Source: Enterococcus_C asini_A (GTDB lineage Bacteria; Bacillota; Bacilli; Lactobacillales; Enterococcaceae). Taken from it: DNA of 64,000 nucleotides. The notes under the pieces were generated by a model. It had not been told where the DNA came from. It saw only the letters and a list, made by a program, of their open reading frames with translations, and searched no databases. Shown here in pieces: positions 42,289 through 50,036 of the stretch; position 1 is the stretch's first letter; each line of letters opens with the position of its first letter. The stretch lies in NCBI RefSeq assembly GCF_031928785.1, contig NZ_JARQAL010000007.1; one strand, written 5' to 3'. A program made the position numbers and the translations under genes.

Positions 42289-42912
42289 TTAATTCACATG
42301 ATCGCGATACAAACCAACGACATGGCCTAAAATCGTCACGTCAGGTAGGATGATGGGTTCCATATAGTCATTTTCCGGCTGCAAGCGAATGTGATCTTTT
42401 TCTCGGAAGAATCGTTTACAGGTTGCTTCGTTTTCATCGGTCATGGCAATGACTACATCGCCATTTTGCGCATCCCGCTGTTGGCGTACAATCACATTAT
42501 CACCATCTAAAATCCCGATGTTAATCATACTTTCCCCACGAATGGTCAGCATAAAGAGACTGCCGATGTCATTGGATAAATTTGGGGGAATTGGGAAAAA
42601 GTCGGAAGCCTCTTCTACGGCGAGAATGGGTTCGCCAGCAGTTACTACTCCTAACATGGGAATTGTTTCGGCTTGGATGCCAATTTTTTCTAGCCCAGCA
42701 GCCGTTAACTCAATGGCCCGTGGCTTGGTGGGATCTCGTTGTAAGAGTCCCTTTTTTTCTAAACGCGACAAATGTCCATGAACCGTGGAAGTAGAAGAGA
42801 GATTTACGGCTTCCCCAATCTCCCGAACGGTAGGGGGATAGCCTTTTGCCTCAACTTGTTCATGGATAAAGCGCAAGATATCTTCTTGGCGGGTATCGGT
42901 TCTTTTCGCCAT
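42289..42912 (-). CDS. lexA: LexA repressor
   Basis: 207 residues from ATG 42912 (MAKRTDTRQEDILRFIHEQV) with AGGTG 5 bases upstream; an adjacent GTG is passed over. N-terminal winged helix (PPTVREIGEAVNLSSTSTVHGHL), self-cleavage Ala-Gly bond in GVVTAGEPI near residue 91, catalytic Ser in RGESMINIG near 128 and Lys in NGDVVIAM region. It represses SOS genes until RecA-stimulated self-cleavage. Its own promoter has an SOS box. Confidence 0.97.
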   Translation of the reverse strand: MAKRTDTRQEDILRFIHEQVEAKGYPPTVREIGEAVNLSSTSTVHGHLSRLEKKGLLQRDPTKPRAIELTAAGLEKIGIQAETIPMLGVVTAGEPILAVEEASDFFPIPPNLSNDIGSLFMLTIRGESMINIGILDGDNVIVRQQRDAQNGDVVIAMTDENEATCKRFFREKDHIRLQPENDYMEPIILPDVTILGHVVGLYRDHVN

Positions 42913-42941
42913 CACTGCACCTACTTTCCTTAGCTAGTCTC

Positions 42942-42981
42942 AGTGTACCATAGCTTTTTTTTGAAATCAAACAAATGTTCG
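42942..42981 (-). promoter_or_regulatory. lexA promoter with SOS box
   Basis: TTGATT (42965-42970) and TACACT (42942-42947), 17-bp spacing on the minus strand. The SOS box CGAACATTTGTTTG (42968-42981) overlaps the -35 box, giving autoregulation. Confidence 0.85.
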
Positions 42982-43091
42982 TCTGGTTGATAAAGAGTTG
43001 AATTTACCTAATTTCTTCCTCATTTTCCACTGTAATTTTTATGAGCTTTGGTTTATGATAGAGAAGAATTGCCAACAAGGGAGGGACAAAG

Positions 43092-43334
43092 ATGTTATCA
43101 AAAGAAAAACTTGCTCGAATCAATGAGTTGAGTAAAAAGAAAAAAGCGGGCACATTAACAGCAGCCGAAGAAAAAGAACAAATTCAGTTGCGTCAAGAAT
43201 ATTTAGAAGCCTTTCGTTCCGGCATGCGTCATCATATCGAAGGCATGAAAGTGGTAGATCCCGAGGGCAACGATGTAACCCCAGAAAAATTGAAACAAAT
43301 TCAAAAAGAAAAAGGATTACATGGCCGAGAATAA
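43092..43334 (+). CDS. DUF896 (YnzC/UPF0291) family protein
   Basis: 80 residues, ATG 43092 after AAGGGAGGG. The sequence LSKEKLARINELSKKKKAGTL and QIQLRQEYLEAFRSGMRHHI is the two-helix DUF896 signature. In Bacillus ynzC belongs to the SOS-induced yneA operon divergent from lexA; here it is again divergent from lexA and shares the region with the lexA SOS box, but no separate SOS box over a plus-strand promoter could be assigned. Molecular function unknown. Confidence 0.85.
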   Translation: MLSKEKLARINELSKKKKAGTLTAAEEKEQIQLRQEYLEAFRSGMRHHIEGMKVVDPEGNDVTPEKLKQIQKEKGLHGRE

Positions 43335-43360
43335 GGGACAATTTGTATTTTTTGAAAGCC

Positions 43361-43389
43361 TTGTATTTCGGGAGAAATAAAGGTATAAT
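43361..43389 (+). promoter_or_regulatory. Promoter of tkt
   Basis: TTGTAT (43361-43366) and TATAAT (43384-43389), spacing 17. The -10 lies in a short palindrome GGTATAATATACC. Confidence 0.65.
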
Positions 43390-43419
43390 ATACCTAAAAG
43401 AAACTAGGAGGGAATTTAT

Positions 43420-45414
43420 TTGTTTGATAAAGTAGACCAACTAGGGGTTAATACCCTGCGTACTTTGAGTATTGAAGCGGTTCAAAAAGCTAATTCAGGC
43501 CATCCCGGCTTGCCAATGGGGGCTGCGCCAATGGCTTATACCTTGTGGACCCGCTATTTAAAAATCAATCCGTTGACTTCACGGAACTGGGCCGATCGGG
43601 ATCGTTTTGTCTTGTCAGCAGGACATGGTTCCGCATTGCTTTACAGCTTGTTGCATTGTGCAGGTTACCAAGTATCCATTGAAGATTTGAAAAACTTCCG
43701 TCAATGGAACAGCTTGACACCAGGACACCCTGAAGTGAATCACACTGATGGAGTAGAAGCTACCACGGGTCCTTTAGGTCAAGGAATTGCAATGGCTGTA
43801 GGGATGGCAATGTCTGAAGCCCACTTGGCAGCTAAATACAATCGTCCTGATTTTCCAGTGATGGATCATTATACTTACGCATTATGTGGCGATGGTGACT
43901 TGATGGAAGGCGTTTCTCAAGAAGCTTGTTCCATGGCGGGTCACATGAAATTAGGTAAGTTAGTCGTCTTGTACGATTCAAATGATATTTCATTAGACGG
44001 TCCAACTTCCATGGCCTTTACAGAAAATGTAGGCCAACGCTTTGAAGCATATGGCTGGCAACATCTTTTAGTCAAAGATGGCAATGATTTAGAAGCTATC
44101 GCCAAAGCCATTGAAGAAGCCCAAGCAGAAACGGAAAAACCAACCATCATCGAAGTAAAAACCGTTATCGGTTTTGGTGCACCAAATGAAGGCACAAACC
44201 AAGTTCACGGTGCTCCATTAGGTAAAGAAGGTTTAGACGCCGCGAAAAAAGCGTATGGTTGGGATTATCCAGAATTCACTGTTCCTGAAGAAGCAGCCGC
44301 TCGTTTTAAAGAAAGCATTATGGACCGAGGGGCGGCAGCCGAAGCGAAATGGGAAGGCATGTTTGAACGCTATAGTTTAGAATATCCAGAACTAGCCGAA
44401 GAATTTAAAGCAGCCTTTGCAGATAAATTGCCAAAGGGCTGGTCTGATGAATTACCTGTTTATGAAGAAGGATCAAGTCAAGCTAGTCGCGTTTCCAGCA
44501 AAGACATGATTCAAGCAATTTCTGAAAAAGTAGCTAGCTTCTGGGGCGGCTCAGCTGATTTGTCTTCTTCCAATAATACGATGGTTGCTGCCGAATCAAA
44601 CTTTGAACCTGGGAACTACGCTGGTCGTAATATCTGGTTTGGTGTACGGGAATTTGCGATGGCAGCTGCTATGAATGGGATTCAGCTTCATGGCGGTACA
44701 CGAGTTTACGGCGGGACATTCTTTGTCTTTACCGATTACTTGCGTCCAGCTGTCCGTTTAGCAGCGATTCAACAAGTACCAGTGGTTTACGTTTTGACCC
44801 ATGATTCCGTAGCAGTAGGTGAAGATGGTCCTACTCACGAACCAGTGGAACAATTGGCTAGTCTACGTTGCATGCCAGGAGTTCAAGTGATTCGTCCTGC
44901 AGATGGTAACGAAACTCGGGCTGCCTGGAAAGTAGCTATGACGACTAAAAACGCGCCAACGGTCTTGGTTTTAAGTCGTCAAAACTTGCCGGTCTTGCCA
45001 AATACCGCAACTGAAGCCGATGAAAACTTGCCTAAAGGTGGCTACGTCTTATCTCCACAACAAGGAGACGCACCAGCAGGAATCCTAATTGCCACAGGTT
45101 CTGAAGTGGCCTTAGCCGTAGAAGCACAAAAAGCATTGTTAGCACAAGGCAAAGATGTTTCCGTAGTTTCTATGCCAAGTTTCGATCTTTTCGAAAAACA
45201 AAGTGCAAGCTACAAAGAGTCAGTCCTGCCAAAAGCCGTTACAAAACGGGTAGGGATTGAAGCCGCAGCCTCCTTTGGTTGGGAACGCTACATTGGAGAT
45301 GCTGGTAAGATGATCGCAATCGATCACTTTGGTGCCTCTGCTCCAGGAGGAACCATTATGAAAGAATTTGGTTTCACTACCGAAAATGTGGTTAGCACCT
45401 TTAACAGTCTTTAA
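43420..45414 (+). CDS. tkt: Transketolase
   Basis: 664 residues from TTG 43420 (MFDKVDQLGVNTLRTLSIEA), 7 bases after GGAGGG. Thiamine-diphosphate motif GDGDLMEGVSQEACSMAGHMKLGKLVVLYDSND near 155-187, N-terminal HPGLPMGAAP and catalytic region GVREFAMAAAMNGI with acidic Glu near 412. It exchanges two-carbon units in the pentose phosphate pathway. Its codon bias toward common codons suggests high expression. Own promoter and terminator. Confidence 0.97.
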   Translation: MFDKVDQLGVNTLRTLSIEAVQKANSGHPGLPMGAAPMAYTLWTRYLKINPLTSRNWADRDRFVLSAGHGSALLYSLLHCAGYQVSIEDLKNFRQWNSLTPGHPEVNHTDGVEATTGPLGQGIAMAVGMAMSEAHLAAKYNRPDFPVMDHYTYALCGDGDLMEGVSQEACSMAGHMKLGKLVVLYDSNDISLDGPTSMAFTENVGQRFEAYGWQHLLVKDGNDLEAIAKAIEEAQAETEKPTIIEVKTVIGFGAPNEGTNQVHGAPLGKEGLDAAKKAYGWDYPEFTVPEEAAARFKESIMDRGAAAEAKWEGMFERYSLEYPELAEEFKAAFADKLPKGWSDELPVYEEGSSQASRVSSKDMIQAISEKVASFWGGSADLSSSNNTMVAAESNFEPGNYAGRNIWFGVREFAMAAAMNGIQLHGGTRVYGGTFFVFTDYLRPAVRLAAIQQVPVVYVLTHDSVAVGEDGPTHEPVEQLASLRCMPGVQVIRPADGNETRAAWKVAMTTKNAPTVLVLSRQNLPVLPNTATEADENLPKGGYVLSPQQGDAPAGILIATGSEVALAVEAQKALLAQGKDVSVVSMPSFDLFEKQSASYKESVLPKAVTKRVGIEAAASFGWERYIGDAGKMIAIDHFGASAPGGTIMKEFGFTTENVVSTFNSL

Positions 45415-45423
45415 AAAGTCTTT

Positions 45424-45455
45424 AGCCCTCGCGGAAAAGCCGCGAGGGCTTTTTA
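45424..45455 (+). terminator. Terminator of tkt
   Basis: AGCCCTCGCGG pairs perfectly with CCGCGAGGGCT; T run follows. Confidence 0.88.
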
Positions 45456-45530
45456 AAGTTTTTTAATCGCTCGATAGCTTCTTGAAGAATGAGAATTTGG
45501 AGAAAATTGACTTATTAAAGGAGCTAATAC

Positions 45531-45559
45531 TTGTTCTTGGTAAAGTGCTTCCGTATAAT
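45531..45559 (+). promoter_or_regulatory. Promoter of the GH73-LysM gene
   Basis: TTGTTC (45531-45536) and TATAAT (45554-45559), 17-bp spacing, leader of about 55 bases. Confidence 0.55.
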
Positions 45560-45620
45560 AGAAACGTTGATGGATAATGTATGTTTTTTGATTCAGATAA
45601 TAGTTTACAGGAGGCACCTA

Positions 45621-46490
45621 ATGGAAGAATGTAAGACCCGAGGACAAAAACGGCGCAATGCCCAATTGGCGAAAAGACGCAAATTTGTAAAAGGCGCAGC
45701 GTTAGTTGGAACAGGCTTGGCAATTGCTCCTATGGCCAGTGTATTGACTCCCGGCACTCAAGTAGAAGCTGCGGAATACAGCTATCAAACCCCTGATGCG
45801 GCTCAATCTTTGATTAATCAAATTGGTTCCACTGCTAGCCAAATTGCAGCAGCAAATGACTTATACGCATCAGTGATGATTGCTCAAGCATTATTGGAAA
45901 GTGGCAATGGTGGTTCCACATTGTCTCAAGCACCTTATTACAATTTATTCGGAGTTAAAGGCTATAGTGATTCCAATCCCGTTTACTTAGCTACTCAAGA
46001 ATACTTAAATGGTCAATGGATAACCATGAATGAACCTTTCGAAACTTATGGCTCTTATTGGGAATCCATTCAGGAACATGCGAACGTCTTAAAAGGGACT
46101 AGCTTTGCTGATGGGACTGCTCATTACAGTGGGGCTTGGAAAAGCAATACTTACAGTTATCAAGATGCGACCGCTTATCTAACTGGGCGTTATGCCACAG
46201 ACCCAACCTATGGCTCTAAACTAAACAACTTGATTGCGACTTACAATTTAACCCAATACGATACACCGAATACAGGTGCAACTACTATGGTAGAAACTGC
46301 CACTACGAGCACTACTCAAGTAACGACAACAACAAGTACTAGCGCAACTACTGGCGGCACATATACCGTGGTTGCTGGAGATTCACTATGGACCATCGCT
46401 AGTAGCCATGGCATTTCCGTAGATCAATTAATGGCCAATAACGGATTGTCCGGAGATACGATTATGGTGGGACAACAATTAGCGATTTAA
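45621..46490 (+). CDS. Secreted GH73 glucosaminidase with C-terminal LysM
   Basis: 289 residues from ATG 45621, 6 bases after AGGAGG. A long basic N-region (RGQKRRNAQLAKRRKFVKG) precedes the signal peptide, cleaved near VEAAE (about 52). The glucosaminidase domain spans about 60-215 with catalytic-type Glu in AQALLESGNGGSTLSQAPYYNLFGVKG. A Thr/Ser-rich linker leads to a single LysM (YTVVAGDSLWTIASSHGISVDQLMANNGL). It cleaves glucosaminyl bonds in peptidoglycan, probably in daughter-cell separation. One LysM is few compared with AtlA-type autolysins. Confidence 0.92.
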   Translation: MEECKTRGQKRRNAQLAKRRKFVKGAALVGTGLAIAPMASVLTPGTQVEAAEYSYQTPDAAQSLINQIGSTASQIAAANDLYASVMIAQALLESGNGGSTLSQAPYYNLFGVKGYSDSNPVYLATQEYLNGQWITMNEPFETYGSYWESIQEHANVLKGTSFADGTAHYSGAWKSNTYSYQDATAYLTGRYATDPTYGSKLNNLIATYNLTQYDTPNTGATTMVETATTSTTQVTTTTSTSATTGGTYTVVAGDSLWTIASSHGISVDQLMANNGLSGDTIMVGQQLAI

Positions 46491-46502
46491 GACTGATTTT
46501 CT

Positions 46503-46536
46503 AAAAGCGGGCAGAATTTTCTGCTCGCTTTTTTTA
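46503..46536 (+). terminator. Terminator of the GH73-LysM gene
   Basis: AAAAGCGGGCAG pairs with CTGCTCGCTTTT (one mismatch), T run follows. Confidence 0.8.
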
Positions 46537-46664
46537 ACCTCAATTTTTATTTTCCAAATTGGTCTAGCAATTTAAGCTTGATAAGGCCTCTGACTGGCAG
46601 AATATTGCAAATTTGGTTATGATGAAAAAAGCAAGACGAATCAGATTAAACAGGGGGTACTGCA

Positions 46665-47591
46665 ATGACAATTTACACATCATCAATGGAGTTGATCGGA
46701 AAGACTCCAGTAGTAAAGTTGAATAATATCGTGCCGAAAGATGCGGCAGAAGTATATGTGAAACTGGAATTTTTCAATCCTGGTAGTTCCGTAAAAGATC
46801 GAATTGCGTTATCCATGGTAGAAGCTGCGGAAAAAGACGGTCGCTTAAAAGCTGGAGATACCATTGTTGAACCCACGTCTGGTAACACAGGGATTGGGTT
46901 GGCTATGGTTGGATCGGCAAAAGGCTATCCAGTAGTTATCGTAATGCCAGACACCATGAGTATCGAACGCCGTAAATTAATGCAGGCTTACGGTGCCAAA
47001 TTGATTTTAACACCGGGTTCTGAAGGGATGAAAGGTGCCATTGCCAAAGCAGAAGAATTAGCCAAAGAAAACGGTTGGTTCTTGCCTTTGCAGTTTGAAA
47101 ATATGGCCAATCCTCAAATTCACGAAGAAACGACGGGCCCTGAAATCATTGAAGACTTTAAAGAAACTGGTTTAGACGCCTTTATTTCTGGCATTGGAAC
47201 CGGCGGCACGATTACTGGGGCTGGCCGGGCATTGAAACGGGCTTTTCCGGAAATTAAAATTTATGGAGTAGAACCGGCAGAATCTGCTATTTTAGAAGGA
47301 AAACAGCCGGGGCCTCATAAAATTCAAGGGATTGGGGCTGGCTTTATTCCAGATACCTTGGATACGAAAATCTATGAAGAAGCACTGCCCGTAACAAGCG
47401 ATGATGCCATTGCAACTGCCCGCTTAGTAGGAGAAAAAGAGGGCTTCTTAGTAGGAATTTCTGCAGGGGCGGCGATTGCTGCTGCCATTGAAGTTGCCAA
47501 AAAGCTAGGAGCTGGAAAAAAAGTCTTAGCCATTGTGCCAGACAATGGGGAACGATACTTGTCCACAGCTTTGTATCAATTTGAAGACTAG
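46665..47591 (+). CDS. cysK: Cysteine synthase (O-acetylserine sulfhydrylase)
   Basis: 308 residues, ATG 46665 after AGGGGG. PLP-lysine in NPGSSVKDRIAL near residue 43, phosphate loop EPTSGNTGIGLAM near 70, GIGTGGTITGAGR near 175 and SAGAAIAA near 263. It makes cysteine from O-acetylserine and sulfide. Length and motifs fit CysK rather than cystathionine synthase. No cysE or regulator adjacent; own terminator. Confidence 0.95.
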   Translation: MTIYTSSMELIGKTPVVKLNNIVPKDAAEVYVKLEFFNPGSSVKDRIALSMVEAAEKDGRLKAGDTIVEPTSGNTGIGLAMVGSAKGYPVVIVMPDTMSIERRKLMQAYGAKLILTPGSEGMKGAIAKAEELAKENGWFLPLQFENMANPQIHEETTGPEIIEDFKETGLDAFISGIGTGGTITGAGRALKRAFPEIKIYGVEPAESAILEGKQPGPHKIQGIGAGFIPDTLDTKIYEEALPVTSDDAIATARLVGEKEGFLVGISAGAAIAAAIEVAKKLGAGKKVLAIVPDNGERYLSTALYQFED

Positions 47592-47618
47592 TTTACAGTT
47601 TCTAAAAAGCAAGTCTAT

Positions 47619-47653
47619 AAAAGTCGGAACCGTTTTTGGTTGCGACTTTTTTC
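47619..47653 (+). terminator. Terminator of cysK
   Basis: AAGTCGGAACC against GGTTGCGACTT with one mismatch, T run follows. Confidence 0.75.
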
Positions 47654-47727
47654 TTGTGACTAAGACTCCTGCTAGAAATTATCGGAAACTTCTAGTATGA
47701 TAGAGAAAACGAAAGGGGTAATCCTAG

Positions 47728-48189
47728 ATGGAAGAAGGGACAGTGGCCAAGACGATTCAAAAGCTTCGAAATGAAGGCGTACGAATTACCAGCCAACGTC
47801 AAGAAATTATTCGCTATTTAGTCGAAACCCACGACCATCCCACAGCTGATGAGATTTATCAAGCATTGGCGGATAAAGTGACGGATGTAAGTGTGGCGAC
47901 GGTGTACAATAATCTACGCTTGTTTACCGAAAAAGGGATCGTCACCGAGTTGAAATTTGGCGATGATGCCAGTCGGTTTGATTTTTCCCAAAAACCTCAC
48001 TATCACGCTAGTTGTGTTCGTTGTGGCAAAATCCAGGATTTCTATTACCCCGGATTAGAAGACGTGGAAATGGCGGCTAGTCGTTTAACAGGTTATAAAA
48101 TCAACAAACATCGCCTAGAAGTCTACGGTTTATGCCCAGACTGTCAAAAATTGGAGGAGGCTAGCCATGAAAACCATTCAAACGACTAA
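47728..48189 (+). CDS. perR: Fur-family regulator, PerR type
   Basis: 153 residues, ATG 47728 after AAAGGGG. Winged helix (RITSQRQEIIRYLVETHDHPTADEIY) and VSVATVYNNLRLF recognition helix. Regulatory metal ligands fit PerR: His in THDHPTA, HYHASC, and Asp in DASRFD (the Asp104-equivalent that separates PerR from Fur). Structural zinc: CVRCG and CPDC. PerR senses peroxide by iron-driven histidine oxidation and represses oxidative-stress genes. The PerR versus Fur choice is inferred from the Asp. Confidence 0.85.
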   Translation: MEEGTVAKTIQKLRNEGVRITSQRQEIIRYLVETHDHPTADEIYQALADKVTDVSVATVYNNLRLFTEKGIVTELKFGDDASRFDFSQKPHYHASCVRCGKIQDFYYPGLEDVEMAASRLTGYKINKHRLEVYGLCPDCQKLEEASHENHSND

Positions 48190-48544
48190 TGCACCGGCGG
48201 CAATTGGCCCTTATGCCCAAGGAAAAGTGGTCAACGGACTGCTTTTTGCCTCAGGACAAGTGCCTTTAGATCCCATAAGCGGGGAAGTGGTGGGTCAAGA
48301 GATTAGAGAGCAGACAAAACAAGTGCTACAAAATATTCAAGGAATTTTACAAGAGGCTGGGGTTAGTTTTGAGGCAGTAGTTAAAACCACTTGTTTTTTG
48401 AAAGATATGAATGATTTTGTGGCATTTAATGAAGTCTACGCCACAGCCTTTAAAAAGCCATATCCCGCCCGTTCGGCTGTGGAAGTGGCCCGTTTGCCTA
48501 AAGATGTCTTAGTGGAAATTGAAGTCATCGCAGTAGTCCAATAA
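48167..48544 (+). CDS. ridA: RidA-family enamine/imine deaminase
   Basis: 125 residues, ATG 48167 after TTGGAGGAGG, overlapping the perR end by 23 bases. Motifs APAAIGPYAQGKVVNG, FASGQVPLDP and the conserved Arg in PYPARSAVEVARLP are those of active RidA, which clears reactive 2-aminoacrylate released by PLP enzymes such as threonine or serine dehydratase. Overlap with perR implies translational coupling. Confidence 0.93.
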   Translation: MKTIQTTNAPAAIGPYAQGKVVNGLLFASGQVPLDPISGEVVGQEIREQTKQVLQNIQGILQEAGVSFEAVVKTTCFLKDMNDFVAFNEVYATAFKKPYPARSAVEVARLPKDVLVEIEVIAVVQ

Positions 48545-48604
48545 TTACGCAGTAAGACAGAGGTGGAAGCTTCTGTCTTCTTTTTGCCAGAAAGAAGGAG
48601 CAAC

Positions 48605-49312
48605 ATGGAGTTTTATCAACGTTATATCGCAGCAGGGCAAGTTAGCGTGCCCAATCTCTTATTAGAGCATTATCATGAACTGGGAATGGATGCAGAAGAG
48701 CTGGTCTTTTGGTTGCAACTCTTTAGCTGCCAAGAGCGAGGGCAATTTCCTGATTTAGCTCAAGTAGCTCAAAACATGGGGGTAAGTCAAACGAGAATTT
48801 TCCAGCTTTTAGCCCAAGCCGATGAGAAGAACAATTTGCGTCTGGTCACTCAAAAAGACGCCCAAGGCAAACAAACGGATAGCTATGATTTTAGTCCGCT
48901 CTTTGATAAATTAGCCAAGCTGTATGAACAAAAAGCCCAAAGTCAATCGGACAAGAAAATTGCGGATAAAATTAGCAATTTATACCAAACCTTTGAGCAA
49001 GAATTTGGCCGACCCCTTTCTCCGTTGGAATTTGAACGGATTGCAGGCTGGCTAAACGAAGACCAATACGATCCGGAATTGATACGTCTAGCTTTAAAAG
49101 AAGCCGTCACTCACCAAGCGCGGAATCTAAGTTATATTGATCGGATTTTATTAAATTGGGAAAGTAAAAATTTGCGGAATAAAGAAGAGGTCGCCAACGA
49201 ACAAGCTCGTCGGAAATTGCAAATTCGGCAAAAGGCGGCGGATAAACCTCAGACAGGGCAAAACGCTTCCTTGCCACCGGTCACCTTGCACAATCCCTTT
49301 AAGGAGGACTAG
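48605..49312 (+). CDS. dnaD: Replication-initiation protein DnaD
   Basis: 235 residues from ATG 48605 (MEFYQRYIAAGQVSVPNLLL), after AAAGGAG. N-terminal winged-helix oligomerisation domain (PNLLLEHYHELGMDAEELVFWL) and C-terminal DnaD domain (YQTFEQEFGRPLSPLEFERIAGWL ... YIDRILLNWES), then a basic tail. It helps load the helicase at oriC and PriA sites. The dnaD-nth order is standard in Firmicutes; nth starts 3 bases later. Confidence 0.93.
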   Translation: MEFYQRYIAAGQVSVPNLLLEHYHELGMDAEELVFWLQLFSCQERGQFPDLAQVAQNMGVSQTRIFQLLAQADEKNNLRLVTQKDAQGKQTDSYDFSPLFDKLAKLYEQKAQSQSDKKIADKISNLYQTFEQEFGRPLSPLEFERIAGWLNEDQYDPELIRLALKEAVTHQARNLSYIDRILLNWESKNLRNKEEVANEQARRKLQIRQKAADKPQTGQNASLPPVTLHNPFKED

Positions 49313-49314
49313 TC

Positions 49315-49971
49315 ATGTTGTTAAACAAAGAAAAGACTCGAGAAGCGATCAAACGTATGGGCGAGATGTATCCAGAAGCCCATGGCGAATTGGTAGCGGA
49401 CAATCCTTTTCACTTGTTAATCGCGGTAATTCTTTCAGCTCAAGCTACGGATGTTTCGGTAAATAAAGCAACTCCCGCATTATTTGCGGCCTATCCAACA
49501 CCAGAAGCCTTAGCCCAAGCACCTTTAGAAGATATTATGGTAAAAATCAAAACCATCGGATTATACCGCAATAAAGCCAAAAATATCAAAGCTTGCGCCG
49601 CCAAACTATTAAGTGATTTTAACGGGGAAGTACCCCGGGATAAAAAGCAGTTGATGACATTGCCCGGTGTTGGTGGCAAGACTGCCAATGTGGTTTTAGG
49701 GGATGCGTTTGGAGTGCCGGGAATTGCGGTGGACACCCATGTGGAGCGAGTGTCCAAACGCCTGCATATTTGCAAACAAGATGCCAGCGTATTACAAGTC
49801 GAAGAAACATTAATGAAAAAATTACCGAAAAAGACTTGGGTGAAGGCCCACCACACCATGATTTTCTTTGGCCGCTATCATTGCACCGCCCGCAACCCTA
49901 AATGTGAAGCCTGTCCTTTATTTGATCTTTGCCAATTCGGCCAAGCGCGACTCGGAAAGAAACAACACTGA
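49315..49971 (+). CDS. nth: Endonuclease III
   Basis: 218 residues, ATG 49315 after AAGGAGG. Helix-hairpin-helix LPGVGGKTANVV near residue 117 with catalytic Lys, catalytic Asp in VDTHVERVSKRL near 141, and the iron-sulfur ligands C-x6-C-x2-C-x5-C in CTARNPKCEACPLFDLC at the C-terminus. It removes oxidised pyrimidines and nicks abasic sites. Cotranscribed with dnaD. Confidence 0.96.
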   Translation: MLLNKEKTREAIKRMGEMYPEAHGELVADNPFHLLIAVILSAQATDVSVNKATPALFAAYPTPEALAQAPLEDIMVKIKTIGLYRNKAKNIKACAAKLLSDFNGEVPRDKKQLMTLPGVGGKTANVVLGDAFGVPGIAVDTHVERVSKRLHICKQDASVLQVEETLMKKLPKKTWVKAHHTMIFFGRYHCTARNPKCEACPLFDLCQFGQARLGKKQH

Positions 49972-49988
49972 ATGAGACAATAAAATAA

Positions 49989-50036
49989 AGCCCCCAGTAA
50001 ACAGCTGCTTTTGACTGCTTACTGGGGGTTGTTTTG
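49989..50036. terminator. Bidirectional terminator between nth and pbp1A
   Basis: CCCCCAGTAA-CAG pairs with CTG-TTACTGGGGG with A and T rich flanks, between convergent genes. Confidence 0.8.

Noticed and set aside
43941..44195. Long minus-strand frames inside tkt and other highly expressed genes
   Set aside because: Shadows of codon bias in the true gene; no ribosome sites.
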